Notes: generated by a model from the sequence alone, not told the origin. A stretch of DNA of 34,556 nt from an uncultured Oscillospiraceae bacterium (GCA_951801655.1 CATONV010000024.1:1-34556), one strand, 5' to 3'. Counted from the first letter of the stretch, positions 24,278-31,338 are shown. Program-made: numbers and translations.

Positions 24278-27200
24278 ATGAGAGGCATCCGCAAGAAAAA
24301 ACTGACCATATTTCAGATCTTCCTGATTCCGCTGATTGTCATTATGCTGGTTCAGGGCGCTGTGACTATGGGGACTCTGGTGATTCGCCGGACCGCCCAG
24401 ACACTGGAGGAGTATTCCAGCAGCATGATGAGCCGCTTGGTGGAAAACCGCAGGGTGATTCTGGAGAGTGACATGAACCAGCGATGGTCCTCCATTCGGG
24501 ACCAGGAGACCGCCTTTACCGAGCTTCTGGCCGGATGGCTGGCGGAGAAGGAACTGACGCTGGAGGGGTTTCTGCGCGCTGAGGAGGGGAAAGCGGAGTT
24601 GCTGGAGCTGATGTTTCCAGAGTGTCTGGATATGCTCAGCGGCAATTCCACCACGGGGATTTTTCTGATTCTCTCCGGGCCGGCGGGATGGCAGGCCGGA
24701 GAGCTGGATGGTTTCTTTATCCGGGACTCCGACCCCAACAGCAACCCCGCCAACTACACCGATCTGCTGCTGGAGAGGGGCAGCAAGGAGCTGTCCAGGG
24801 CCTGGGACATCCCGCTGGACACCAACTGGACCACCCGTTTCTCGCTGGACAGCCGGGACGGCGCTGATCGCTACTTCTGTGCGCCCTGGCAGGCGGGCAG
24901 AGACTACCCGGACGCGGATACCAAGGACCTGGGCTGCTGGTCGCCCCCCTTTTCCCTGGGAAAAGACGGTACAGACTCCTATGAGATGATAACCTACTCC
25001 ATCCCCCTGCGGTATGAGGGGCGAGTGTACGGCGTGCTGGGTGTGGAGATCTCCTGCAAAAATTTGTACAGCTATTTCCCAGTGGCGGAGCTGAACAAGG
25101 ACCAGCAGTCCGGCTATATGCTGGCCGTCCGGCGGGACGACGGGTATGTTCCGCTGGCGGGTAAGGGGATACTCTACAGCCTGGCCTGCTCTCAGGGCGA
25201 ACAGTTCCAGCTGGAGCAGACCGGTTACAGCGGCCTGTCCCAGGTGCGGGAGGTCCGGATGAACGGACAGGGGGTGTACGCTGTGGCTTCCCCGCTGCGG
25301 CTGTACAGCAACAACGTCCCCTATGACGACACCGAGTGGGTGCTGCTGGGTCTGAATACCGAAGAGGACCTGTTTGGTATGAGCCGGCAGCTGTATGTGT
25401 GGGTTCTCTTTGCCGTGTTCATCGGGCTGGCCTTTGGAGTGATCGGCATCTATCTGGTGGTGCGGCATTTGACCAAGCCGGTTCAGCGGCTGATGGAGTG
25501 CATCAGTCAGGGCAGCGCCGGGCTGCGGGAGTTTAAGCCCGCCAATATTTTAGAGATCGACGCCCTCTACGATGTGGTGACCGAGCTGACCGAACAGCAG
25601 AAGGCTGCCGAAAACATCCTGCTGGAGGAGAAGGAACGCTACCGGCTGGCCTTGGAGTTTTCCAAGGATGTATTTTTCTCCTATGATCTTCACTCTAAAA
25701 TATTGGACCTGGTCAATCACCCCACTATGAGTGGCCAGTGGCACCTGGAGCAAAATGAGAGTGGCTTCCTCAATCCGGATTACATCTATGGTGCGGACCG
25801 TGACGAGGCGATGGCGGCCCTGAAGCAGGGGGGAGACAACCTGTACGCCGAATTTCGCCTGCGCTGGCCGGGAGAGATAGAGTTTACCTGGGTAGCCCTG
25901 TCCGGCAAGGCAGTCTATGATACCGACGGCAGGCGATGGAAGCTGGTAGGCAGCATCCATAACATTCAGGAGCAGAAGGAGAGAGAGGCCGAGCAGCTGC
26001 GGAAAAACACCATGGACGGGGTAACCGGGCTGTATGGCTTCCGCGCGGGGATCGGACGGATCAGGGAAATGCGGGGCATCCGACCGGACGGCGTGATGGT
26101 CTGTCTGTTCCTCAGCCGGCTGAAAGAGGTCAATGAGAAGAACGGCGTCGTCTTCGGCGACATGATCCTGGAGGAGCTGGGCGGCCTGATCCAGCGTGCG
26201 TGTCAGACGCTGGAGACGGAGACGGCGGCCCTGCGGCTGAACCGGGATCAGTTTGTCCTGTGGCTGGAGGGGACGGGTGGGAGGCAGGCAGAGGAGTTTG
26301 TCGAAGGTCTGCTGAGCGACTGCGAAAAGCGGTTCCCCGAGGAGGCCTTCCGGGTGGAGCTGTGGGGCGGGCTGGTCCTGGGAGACCGGTCTCGCAGCAC
26401 CGAGGGGCTGATCCGCATGGCCAGACTGGCCTGTGTTCCCGACGCCGAGAAATTGCGGCGCTGCTGTTTCTGCCGAAAGAAGGTGGAACCATCCGCCCTG
26501 CCCGCCCTCCAGGGCCAGGAGATCGACTCTCTGGGCTATGGCAAGGATATCGGCCTGGTGTCCGTGGCGCTGAACCTGTTTGGAAAGGGTGCGGACTTTT
26601 CGGCTCAGATGGAACTGATGGTTCGGAAGATCGGTCGGTTCTATGGAGCGGAGGGCGTGCTGGTGTCGTTGCTGCGGGCCGATTTTAATTCCAGCTATCT
26701 GAACTGCCAGTGGCGGCGGGACGGCGAAGGCGCTGCGGACTGTGTGCGCAAGTATAGGGAAGAGGACAAAGCCGACTTTTCCTCCTGGCTGGGCCAGGAG
26801 GAGGTGCGATATCTCTCCGCCGAGGACAGCGGACAGCGGTTTATTCAGTGTCTGCTGAATGTCCGGCCGGGAGAGAGGGGCGTTGTCCTGCCCATGTACG
26901 ACAGCGGGAATTATATGGGCAGCGTGTGTATTCTGGGGCTTCCGCCGGAGGTGCTGGACAACCAGGAGGAGTATCAGAATCTGGCGGAGCTGGGCAGCAT
27001 GATCCAAGGGCAGCTGAACCAGCAGCAGCACGACATCGCCAGCCGGGCCAAGTCGGAGTTCCTCTCCCGCATGAGTCACGAGATTCGCACCCCCATGAAC
27101 GGCATCATCGGCATGACCGCCATCGCCCTGCAGAAGGGACAGGGGCAGGAGAGGATCATTGACTGTCTGCAAAAGATACAGTCGTCCTCGGACTACCTGC

Positions 27201-28180
27201 TGGGGCTGATCAACGACATTTTGGACATGTCCAAAATTGAGAGCGGCAAGATGAAGCTGGAGGCCGTCAATTTCCACATGGGCGAGATGCTGGACACCAT
27301 TCTGGAGTTAATCGCGCCCCAGGGGGCCGGCAAGGGCGTCAAAGTGGAGTCTGAAATCAGCCTGAGTCACAGCTGGTTTTTGGCTGACCGGATGCGGATC
27401 AGCCAAGTGCTTATCAATCTGCTGGGCAACGCGGTGAAATTTACCCCGGAGGGGGGAACGGTTACGCTGGCCGTTCAGGAGATGGATGCCGGCGGGGAGA
27501 ACGCCTTGGTCTATTTCGCGGTGCGGGACACAGGAATCGGCATCGAAAAGGAGGACCAGAACCGAGTCTTCCGCTCCTTCGAGCAGGCCTCTGGCGCCAA
27601 CCCCGCCAAGCAGCAGGGTACCGGCCTGGGCCTGTCCATCAGCAGCCGCCTGGTGCGGATGATGGGCAGCGAGATCCAGCTGGACAGCGAGCCGGGCAGA
27701 GGCAGTACCTTCAGCTTTTCCGTCCCTCTGGCCTTGGGGGAGGGACAGGAGACTGAGCAGCGGCAGACGACGGTATCCTTTGAGGGCTTGCGGGTGCTGG
27801 TGGTGGAGGACAACGAGCTCAACTCTGAAATCGCCCAGTGCCTGCTGGAGGAGAGAGGCTTTCAGGTGGACTGCGTCTATGACGGAGCCCAGGCGGTGGA
27901 ACGGATGAAGTCCACCGGGCCGGGCACCTACGACGTAATCCTGATGGACATTATGATGCCGGTGATGGACGGCCTGGACGCCGCCCGGGCGATTCGGGCC
28001 ATGGACCGGGAGGACTGCCGGACCATTCCCATTATCGCCATGTCGGCCAATGCCTTTGACGATGATTTGAAGAAATCTGTGGAGTGCGGTATGAACGGAC
28101 ATTTGTCGAAGCCTGTGGATGTGGATAAACTCTATCAAACCCTGGATCAGGTGATCCGCGCCGAAAAAGAGAATGTTTAA
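24278..28180 (+). CDS. Hybrid sensor histidine kinase/response regulator with PAS, degenerate GGDEF and GAF
   Basis: This 1300-residue membrane kinase has TM helices near residues 12-36 and 372-396 around a Cache-like sensor, then a HAMP-like region (397-450), PAS (about 455-570), a degenerate GGDEF domain (about 575-715; the GGDEF site reads LNRDQF) and a GAF-like domain (about 755-890). HisKA follows with phospho-acceptor His934 in SHEIRTPMNG. The ATPase boxes are NLLGNAVKFT (1047), DTGIGIE (1084) and GTGLGLSI (1114). The REC domain has Asp1178, acceptor Asp1224 in LMDIMMPVMDG, Ser1256 and Lys1278. The start at 24278 fits GGCAGGG; the ATG at 24260 lies within the previous gene. No HPt or output regulator is adjacent, so its output must be elsewhere. 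Confidence 0.9.
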   Translation: MRGIRKKKLTIFQIFLIPLIVIMLVQGAVTMGTLVIRRTAQTLEEYSSSMMSRLVENRRVILESDMNQRWSSIRDQETAFTELLAGWLAEKELTLEGFLRAEEGKAELLELMFPECLDMLSGNSTTGIFLILSGPAGWQAGELDGFFIRDSDPNSNPANYTDLLLERGSKELSRAWDIPLDTNWTTRFSLDSRDGADRYFCAPWQAGRDYPDADTKDLGCWSPPFSLGKDGTDSYEMITYSIPLRYEGRVYGVLGVEISCKNLYSYFPVAELNKDQQSGYMLAVRRDDGYVPLAGKGILYSLACSQGEQFQLEQTGYSGLSQVREVRMNGQGVYAVASPLRLYSNNVPYDDTEWVLLGLNTEEDLFGMSRQLYVWVLFAVFIGLAFGVIGIYLVVRHLTKPVQRLMECISQGSAGLREFKPANILEIDALYDVVTELTEQQKAAENILLEEKERYRLALEFSKDVFFSYDLHSKILDLVNHPTMSGQWHLEQNESGFLNPDYIYGADRDEAMAALKQGGDNLYAEFRLRWPGEIEFTWVALSGKAVYDTDGRRWKLVGSIHNIQEQKEREAEQLRKNTMDGVTGLYGFRAGIGRIREMRGIRPDGVMVCLFLSRLKEVNEKNGVVFGDMILEELGGLIQRACQTLETETAALRLNRDQFVLWLEGTGGRQAEEFVEGLLSDCEKRFPEEAFRVELWGGLVLGDRSRSTEGLIRMARLACVPDAEKLRRCCFCRKKVEPSALPALQGQEIDSLGYGKDIGLVSVALNLFGKGADFSAQMELMVRKIGRFYGAEGVLVSLLRADFNSSYLNCQWRRDGEGAADCVRKYREEDKADFSSWLGQEEVRYLSAEDSGQRFIQCLLNVRPGERGVVLPMYDSGNYMGSVCILGLPPEVLDNQEEYQNLAELGSMIQGQLNQQQHDIASRAKSEFLSRMSHEIRTPMNGIIGMTAIALQKGQGQERIIDCLQKIQSSSDYLLGLINDILDMSKIESGKMKLEAVNFHMGEMLDTILELIAPQGAGKGVKVESEISLSHSWFLADRMRISQVLINLLGNAVKFTPEGGTVTLAVQEMDAGGENALVYFAVRDTGIGIEKEDQNRVFRSFEQASGANPAKQQGTGLGLSISSRLVRMMGSEIQLDSEPGRGSTFSFSVPLALGEGQETEQRQTTVSFEGLRVLVVEDNELNSEIAQCLLEERGFQVDCVYDGAQAVERMKSTGPGTYDVILMDIMMPVMDGLDAARAIRAMDREDCRTIPIIAMSANAFDDDLKKSVECGMNGHLSKPVDVDKLYQTLDQVIRAEKENV

Positions 28181-28204
28181 GGCAATCTCCTCCCATTTTG
28201 CAGG

Positions 28205-28233
28205 AAAAAACCTCGCCGACGGCGAGGTTTTTT
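28205..28233. terminator. Bidirectional terminator between the sensor operon and the redox operon
   Basis: AAAAAACCTCGCC and GGCGAGGTTTTTT form a perfect stem with a 3-nt loop (GAC) and T/A runs on both sides. It ends the plus-strand kinase transcript and the minus-strand 4Fe-4S transcript, which converge here. Confidence 0.95.
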
Positions 28234-28263
28234 ATCCCTGGCCGAACGGCCCCGGAAGATTGA

Positions 28264-29097
28264 TTAAGAAGGTTTTCGGAAAAAATACAGACATTTCTGC
28301 GGGCAGGCGTCCACGCATTTGCCGCATCGGATGCACTCCCGAGAACGAGAAATTTCTTGCAGAGATAGGGCCACCGGGCACGCCTTTTCACAGGCCATAC
28401 AGGATACGCACCGCTCCTGTTCCCAGTGGATTTGTACAAGGCTGAACCGGTTGAACCAGCCGTAGATTGCTCCCAGCGGACACAAATATTGGCAGAAGGG
28501 CCGATAGACCTTGACGGACAGCAGTACAATGCCAATCAAAATCCCCAGCTTCCAGAGAAACAGACCACCAGCCTGGCCGCGCAGGGCCTCGTCCGCACTC
28601 AGCAGGGGAAGCGCACCCAGCAGGGTGCCGGAGGGGCACAGATATTTGCAGAAGGCTGGGACCTTGGCAAATCCCCCAAACAAAAACATAGAGCCAACGC
28701 ACACCAGCAGAACCAGGGACGCATACGTTCCGTATTTCAAAATGCGGTGTCCGGGCAGACGTTTTTTCTTTTTAAAAATTGGAATCTTGTGGAGAAGGTC
28801 CTGGATTAGCCCAAAGGGGCACAGCCAACCGCAGACAAAGCGTCCCAGCAGGCTGCCAAACAGGAAGAAAAAGCCCAGCGCGGCGAAGGGAACCTGGAAG
28901 CCCCGCTGGTTCAGAAGTGCCTGCAAGGCCCCGATAGGACAGGAAGCGAGGGCCCCGGGGCAGGAGTAGCAGTTTAGTCCCGGGACACAGGCATATTTCA
29001 AGCTGCCGCGGTAGATTTTTCCGTCCAAAAAGCCGTATAGGTAACCATTTGTCACAATGGTAAACAGCAGCTGCACCGTCAGTCGAAGTCGCTTCAT
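28264..29097 (-). CDS. 4Fe-4S membrane polyferredoxin-like protein
   Basis: This roughly 277-residue protein resembles NapH/YccM-type proteins. It has several membrane segments (about residues 7-22, 70-90, 120-142 and 180-200) and repeated Cys motifs with CGWLCPFG, CKYLCPSG and CQYLCPLG on the membrane-helix part. Two ferredoxin-like clusters lie near the C-terminus: CVSCMACEKACP and CIRCGKCVDACP. Such proteins pass electrons across or along the membrane. I chose ATG at 29097 over the GTG at 29100. It lies just after the CXXC peptide gene and ends at a bidirectional terminator. With the TlpA-like protein it likely forms a membrane redox relay, but the partner and direction are unknown. Confidence 0.85.
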   Translation of the reverse strand: MKRLRLTVQLLFTIVTNGYLYGFLDGKIYRGSLKYACVPGLNCYSCPGALASCPIGALQALLNQRGFQVPFAALGFFFLFGSLLGRFVCGWLCPFGLIQDLLHKIPIFKKKKRLPGHRILKYGTYASLVLLVCVGSMFLFGGFAKVPAFCKYLCPSGTLLGALPLLSADEALRGQAGGLFLWKLGILIGIVLLSVKVYRPFCQYLCPLGAIYGWFNRFSLVQIHWEQERCVSCMACEKACPVALSLQEISRSRECIRCGKCVDACPQKCLYFFRKPS

Positions 29098-29100
29098 CAC

Positions 29101-29247
29101 TTACCCAATCCCAATACATTCCAGGCAGATCATCACTGCCTTTCTCCAGACCACTTCAAGCTGCCCCTGAGAGGCCCCGATCCCAAGAAAAGCCGCCCCG
29201 GTCAGAACACCTAATATCCAGATGTTACGATTTTTCCAGAAGTTCAT
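29101..29247 (-). CDS. CD1871A-type CXXC micro-protein
   Basis: This is a 48-residue ORF from ATG 29247. It has one membrane helix (WILGVLTGAAFLGIGAS, about residues 10-26) and a C-terminal MICLECIGIG with the CXXC motif. I recognise this as the small 'CD1871A family CXXC motif-containing' type that accompanies TlpA-like and 4Fe-4S proteins in gut Firmicutes. It overlaps the TlpA stop by 23 nt and is followed directly by the 4Fe-4S gene. The likely role is a thiol redox partner. Its small size makes it easy to miss. Confidence 0.8.
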   Translation of the reverse strand: MNFWKNRNIWILGVLTGAAFLGIGASQGQLEVVWRKAVMICLECIGIG

Positions 29248-29809
29248 GGATAAGCTCCTCCCACTGCGATTTTTCCGCGGAACCGACTACGCCGCCCAGA
29301 TATGCCCCTTCTCCGTCAAAGAAGAAGGTGGTGGGCACACCGCTTACCCCCGCCAGAAGCGCCTGGTAGATAGAATCGTTGGCCAGCAGATGAGGATAAT
29401 TCGCGCCTGTCTGCTGAATCAGACTTTCCACAAGCGTTTGGTCCTCGCCTTCTCTTACATCGCTGACAATGCCGATGATTTGAAACTGTGACTGTTCATA
29501 TTCTGCCGCCAGTTCCCCCAACCCAGGCATCTCGTTCAGGCAGGGATTGCAGTACGTCGCCCACACGTTGACCATGGTGAGATCGGACTGGAGGAATATG
29601 TCCTCCGAAATGGTGTTTCCCTCCAGGTCTGTCCCCTCAAAAGTGATGAAGATGGGAGAGGACTCCTCCTCGGAGGACGCGCTTTTGGAAGGGGGTTCGC
29701 TTACCGTCCCGGGATTGGTTAAAACCGGCGGTTCGCTGCCTTTGGGGGAGCAGCTGCAAAGCAGGACGGCAGACAGAACAAGAAGTCCTATTTTATAGCG
29801 TTTGTTCAT
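29225..29809 (-). CDS. TlpA/ResA-like thioredoxin lipoprotein
   Basis: This 194-residue protein has a lipoprotein signal (lipobox-like LLCSC, Cys20), an acidic/Ser-rich linker (about 25-50), and a thioredoxin fold. The redox site WATYCNPC has Cys87 and Cys90, and SGVPTTFFFDGEG carries the cis-Pro loop. It is exported and faces the cell surface, where it would reduce or oxidise protein thiols. The ATG at 29809 has GAGGAG upstream and a perfect promoter at 29841-29869. It leads the three-gene redox operon. An in-frame Met upstream (29842) would lie in the promoter. Confidence 0.9.
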   Translation of the reverse strand: MNKRYKIGLLVLSAVLLCSCSPKGSEPPVLTNPGTVSEPPSKSASSEEESSPIFITFEGTDLEGNTISEDIFLQSDLTMVNVWATYCNPCLNEMPGLGELAAEYEQSQFQIIGIVSDVREGEDQTLVESLIQQTGANYPHLLANDSIYQALLAGVSGVPTTFFFDGEGAYLGGVVGSAEKSQWEELIHELLEKS

Positions 29810-29840
29810 GAAAATCTCCTCTCTAATCTGTGACGATGAC

Positions 29841-29869
29841 ATTATAGCTTATTCGGCGCGGAGAATCAA
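29841..29869 (-). promoter_or_regulatory. Sigma-A promoter of the redox operon
   Basis: On the minus strand TTGATT (29864-29869) and TATAAT (29841-29846) are spaced by exactly 17 nt. It lies about 50 bp inside the right attachment site, so it is part of the element and stays with the cargo on excision. Confidence 0.88.
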
Positions 29870-29915
29870 GAATGAAAAATTGAGAGGCTCCCCCTTCCTT
29901 TTGCTTGCGGCCTTA

Positions 29916-29921
29916 AAAAAG
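29916..29921. other. Right attachment site of the sigK element (attR core)
   Basis: AAAAAG is the counterpart of AAGAAG at 20835-20840; sigK resumes with TATTAC at 29922. The shared AAG at 29919-29921 gives one copy in the restored gene. Confidence 0.7.
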
Positions 29922-30149
29922 TATTACGCCCAAACCGGAGACCAGGACGACCTGATTTCCATTGGCACAATAGGACTGATAAAGGGGATATCCACCTTCA
30001 AGGCGGACAAAAATGTGCGGCTGGCAACCTATGCCAGCCGCTGTATTGAAAATGCAATCCTCTCACAATGGCACACATCGGCACTCCGTTCCCAAAAGAA
30101 ACATCTCGGTGTTGTCCGTTGTTCCGCTTGGCCTGCGGTCTGTATATGA
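29922..30149 (+). pseudogene. sigK: Sigma-K gene, second segment (region 2), 3' part lost or displaced
   Basis: From 29922 the frame reads YYAQTGDQDDLISIGTIGLI and then KGISTFKADKNVRLATYASRCIENAIL. This is sigma region 2 of SigK-type factors, with the -10 recognition helix. Similarity is clear to about 30062. After that the frame continues to a stop at 30147-30149 with a sequence of no sigma character, apart from LRSQKK (30084-30101), which resembles the block normally following region 2. Regions 3 and 4 are not found in any frame to the window end. The joined gene therefore encodes only about 114 recognisable residues of the roughly 235 expected. It may be a decayed copy, or a second insertion may separate the rest. 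Confidence 0.85.
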
Positions 30150-30247
30150 TGCGCCGCCGTACCATCAGCAACGGGATTGCTGTCGGGCTGCTCTATATCC
30201 ATAGCTTCCGGCCCCTTCTGGCTCACACCTTTGCCGAAACGGAACGG

Positions 30248-30655
30248 ATGGTGCAGACTACCCCGGGAGCCCTTACAACCATAGCGGACAAGCTGCGATA
30301 TTACCGTCATGTACATGGACTGGAACAACAGGAAGTCGCCGTTTATGTCAGCTTACACAGAGGCACATACGCTGGCTATGAGACATCAGGAGCCAGGGAT
30401 TACTACCCCTTGGACAAGCTCTCCGCCCTGGCAGAACTGTTCAATATCCCCCTGGAGTATCTTCTGGACGATTACAACGCCTTCCTCTACAAGGGCCAGG
30501 GATGGCAGGTCCAGACACTTCGGGAGAGCATGGGACTTTCCAGGAGAGAATTTGCGGACAGGTTTGGGATTTGGCCGTCTACTGTCCGGGACTGGGAGAC
30601 GGATTCTATCCGTATGACCAAGCAGACATGGGAGAAGCTATTCAAATCACAGTAA
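30248..30655 (+). CDS. HTH transcriptional regulator with two tandem HTH domains
   Basis: From ATG 30248 this is a 135-residue protein. The first XRE-like HTH is at residues about 10-65 (ADKLRYYRHVHGLEQQEVAV with a YPLDKLSALAELF helix). A linker LLDDYNAFLYKGQGWQ and a second HTH (about 82-130, LRESMGLSRREFADRFGIWP) follow. Paired-HTH proteins of this design are familiar from mobile-element regions of gut Firmicutes. The start is chosen where homology-like sequence begins; the ribosome site is weak and the frame is open upstream to 30068. It begins about 190 nt after the sigK similarity ends and is followed by a hairpin terminator. Confidence 0.75.
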   Translation: MVQTTPGALTTIADKLRYYRHVHGLEQQEVAVYVSLHRGTYAGYETSGARDYYPLDKLSALAELFNIPLEYLLDDYNAFLYKGQGWQVQTLRESMGLSRREFADRFGIWPSTVRDWETDSIRMTKQTWEKLFKSQ

Positions 30656-30657
30656 AA

Positions 30658-30692
30658 AGTAAAGGGGGGCCGGATCTCCCGGTCCCCTTTAC
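30658..30692. terminator. Terminator between HTH gene and the opposing small gene
   Basis: AGTAAAGGGG pairs with CCCCTTTACT, with an inner GGCCGG/CCGG stem. The minus-strand side is followed by TTTTTACT, and the plus strand by TTTACTTGC. It probably ends both converging transcripts. Confidence 0.6.
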
Positions 30693-30695
30693 TTG

Positions 30696-30914
30696 CTATG
30701 TACAGATGGCGTCGATCAACTCCTTTTTTTGTTCGGCGGAGCAGTTCAGCTTCTTCACCTTGGCAATAATGGCATCCGCATGGGCCTGTGCGACACGCCG
30801 CTCCAGCTCGGCAGTGTTCACAGGATGATGTACAACGATATTGAATCCATATGCGGTATCTTCCACCACAACACCTCCCCGTTTAGGAGCGTATGCTTTA
30901 GCCTTGTCCATCAT
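30696..30914 (-). CDS. Unknown 72-residue protein coupled to a micro-ORF
   Basis: The protein begins MMDKAKAYAPKRGGVVVEDTA and ends in a helical, charged stretch (VNTAELERRVAQAHADAI, then LNCSAEQKKELID). I do not recognise the family. Its ATG overlaps the TGA of the preceding 14-residue ORF, and GGAGG in that ORF serves as ribosome site, so translation is coupled. Composition is plausible for a real soluble protein. Neighbouring genes (HTH regulator, resolvase) place it in an accessory island. Confidence 0.6.
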   Translation of the reverse strand: MMDKAKAYAPKRGGVVVEDTAYGFNIVVHHPVNTAELERRVAQAHADAIIAKVKKLNCSAEQKKELIDAICT

Positions 30915-30955
30915 ACCGCCCCACCTCCTACACGGATAAAATCAAACTGACTCAT
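30911..30955 (-). CDS. 14-residue micro-ORF upstream of the 72-residue gene
   Basis: From ATG 30955, with GGAGGT 5 nt upstream, it encodes MSQFDFIRVGGGAV and stops at TGA 30911-30913. The stop overlaps the next ATG. A strong ribosome site and tight coupling suggest a leader peptide or a coupled small peptide. The longer frame up to 31105 lacks a ribosome site and looks non-coding. Confidence 0.5.
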   Translation of the reverse strand: MSQFDFIRVGGGAV

Positions 30956-31094
30956 GTTGACCTCCTTTTGCGCAGCTTTCGCCACAAAAATTTGCAAAAG
31001 ACATAGGCCAACTGAGTGGACAACTGAGCATAGTGCCAGCTGAATGCACCATAGAGGCATTTCGTAAGAAAAAGCCCAACTGAGCCGTTGCGAT

Positions 31095-31149
31095 AAAAAG
31101 CCCACTGGAACAAAATGCGAGTAATCTCACACTCTTGCTCCAGCGGGCT
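31095..31149 (-). terminator. Terminator after the broken metallophosphoesterase
   Basis: AGCCCACTGGA (31099-31109) pairs with TCCAGCGGGCT (31139-31149), with one mismatch and a long loop. On the minus strand it is followed by TTTTTATC. It lies downstream of the small minus-strand gene ending at 31157. Confidence 0.6.
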
Positions 31150-31156
31150 TCTTCAA

Positions 31157-31309
31157 TTATGGCGTGCCCCCACCCCAAAAGGCGAGGATATCCTCAAGGC
31201 TGACAGGGGACATCCCATTTGCATCTACCCCAACATCAAAATGCCGCACCCCAGCAAGCCGGAGGATGTTGTTGTGAAAAGAATGTGTATCTGCGGTAAA
31301 ATAAATCAT
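31157..31309 (-). pseudogene. Internally deleted calcineurin-like metallophosphoesterase
   Basis: The 50-residue frame begins MIYFTADTHSFHNNILRLAG, the first metal-binding motif (DTHxxHxN-like) of YfcE/MJ0936-type metallophosphoesterases. It ends RHFDVGVDANG then PVSLEDILAFWG, the usual C-terminal block of the same family. The approximately 100 residues normally between these, with the other metal ligands, are missing. The deletion point is near 31248. AGGAAAGG precedes the ATG at 31309, and the frame is otherwise intact, so a tiny protein may still be made, but it cannot be an active esterase. Confidence 0.75.
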
Positions 31310-31338
31310 AGCCTTTCCTCCTGAAGCACAAGATCAAA

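Larger units (their letters stand above)
20841..29921. mobile_element. sigK intervening (skin-type) element, 9,081 bp
   Basis: The segment separates two in-frame halves of sigK. Its left edge carries the recombinase gene, which points out across the junction. Inside, in order: large serine recombinase (minus), a coupled small ORF (minus), solute-binding lipoprotein and hybrid sensor kinase (plus), a bidirectional terminator, then a 4Fe-4S membrane protein, CXXC peptide and TlpA-like lipoprotein (minus). No capsid, tail, terminase or lysis genes are seen, unlike the Bacillus subtilis and Clostridioides difficile skin elements. The length is a multiple of three. Three convincing sigma-A-type promoters and terminators make the cargo self-sufficient. 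sigK intervening elements are known in Firmicutes; this cargo is unusual to my knowledge. Confidence 0.88.

Noticed and set aside
24260..28180. Active diguanylate cyclase in the hybrid kinase
   Set aside because: The GGDEF signature is replaced by LNRDQF, so catalysis is unlikely; the domain is kept as degenerate.
30013..30204. Alternative frames continuing sigK after 30062
   Set aside because: All three frames were read. None shows sigma region 3 or 4, so no simple frameshift recovers the rest of the gene.
30956..31105. 64-residue ORF extending the micro-ORF upstream
   Set aside because: The upstream part has no ribosome site and atypical composition, while the internal ATG at 30955 has a strong ribosome site.
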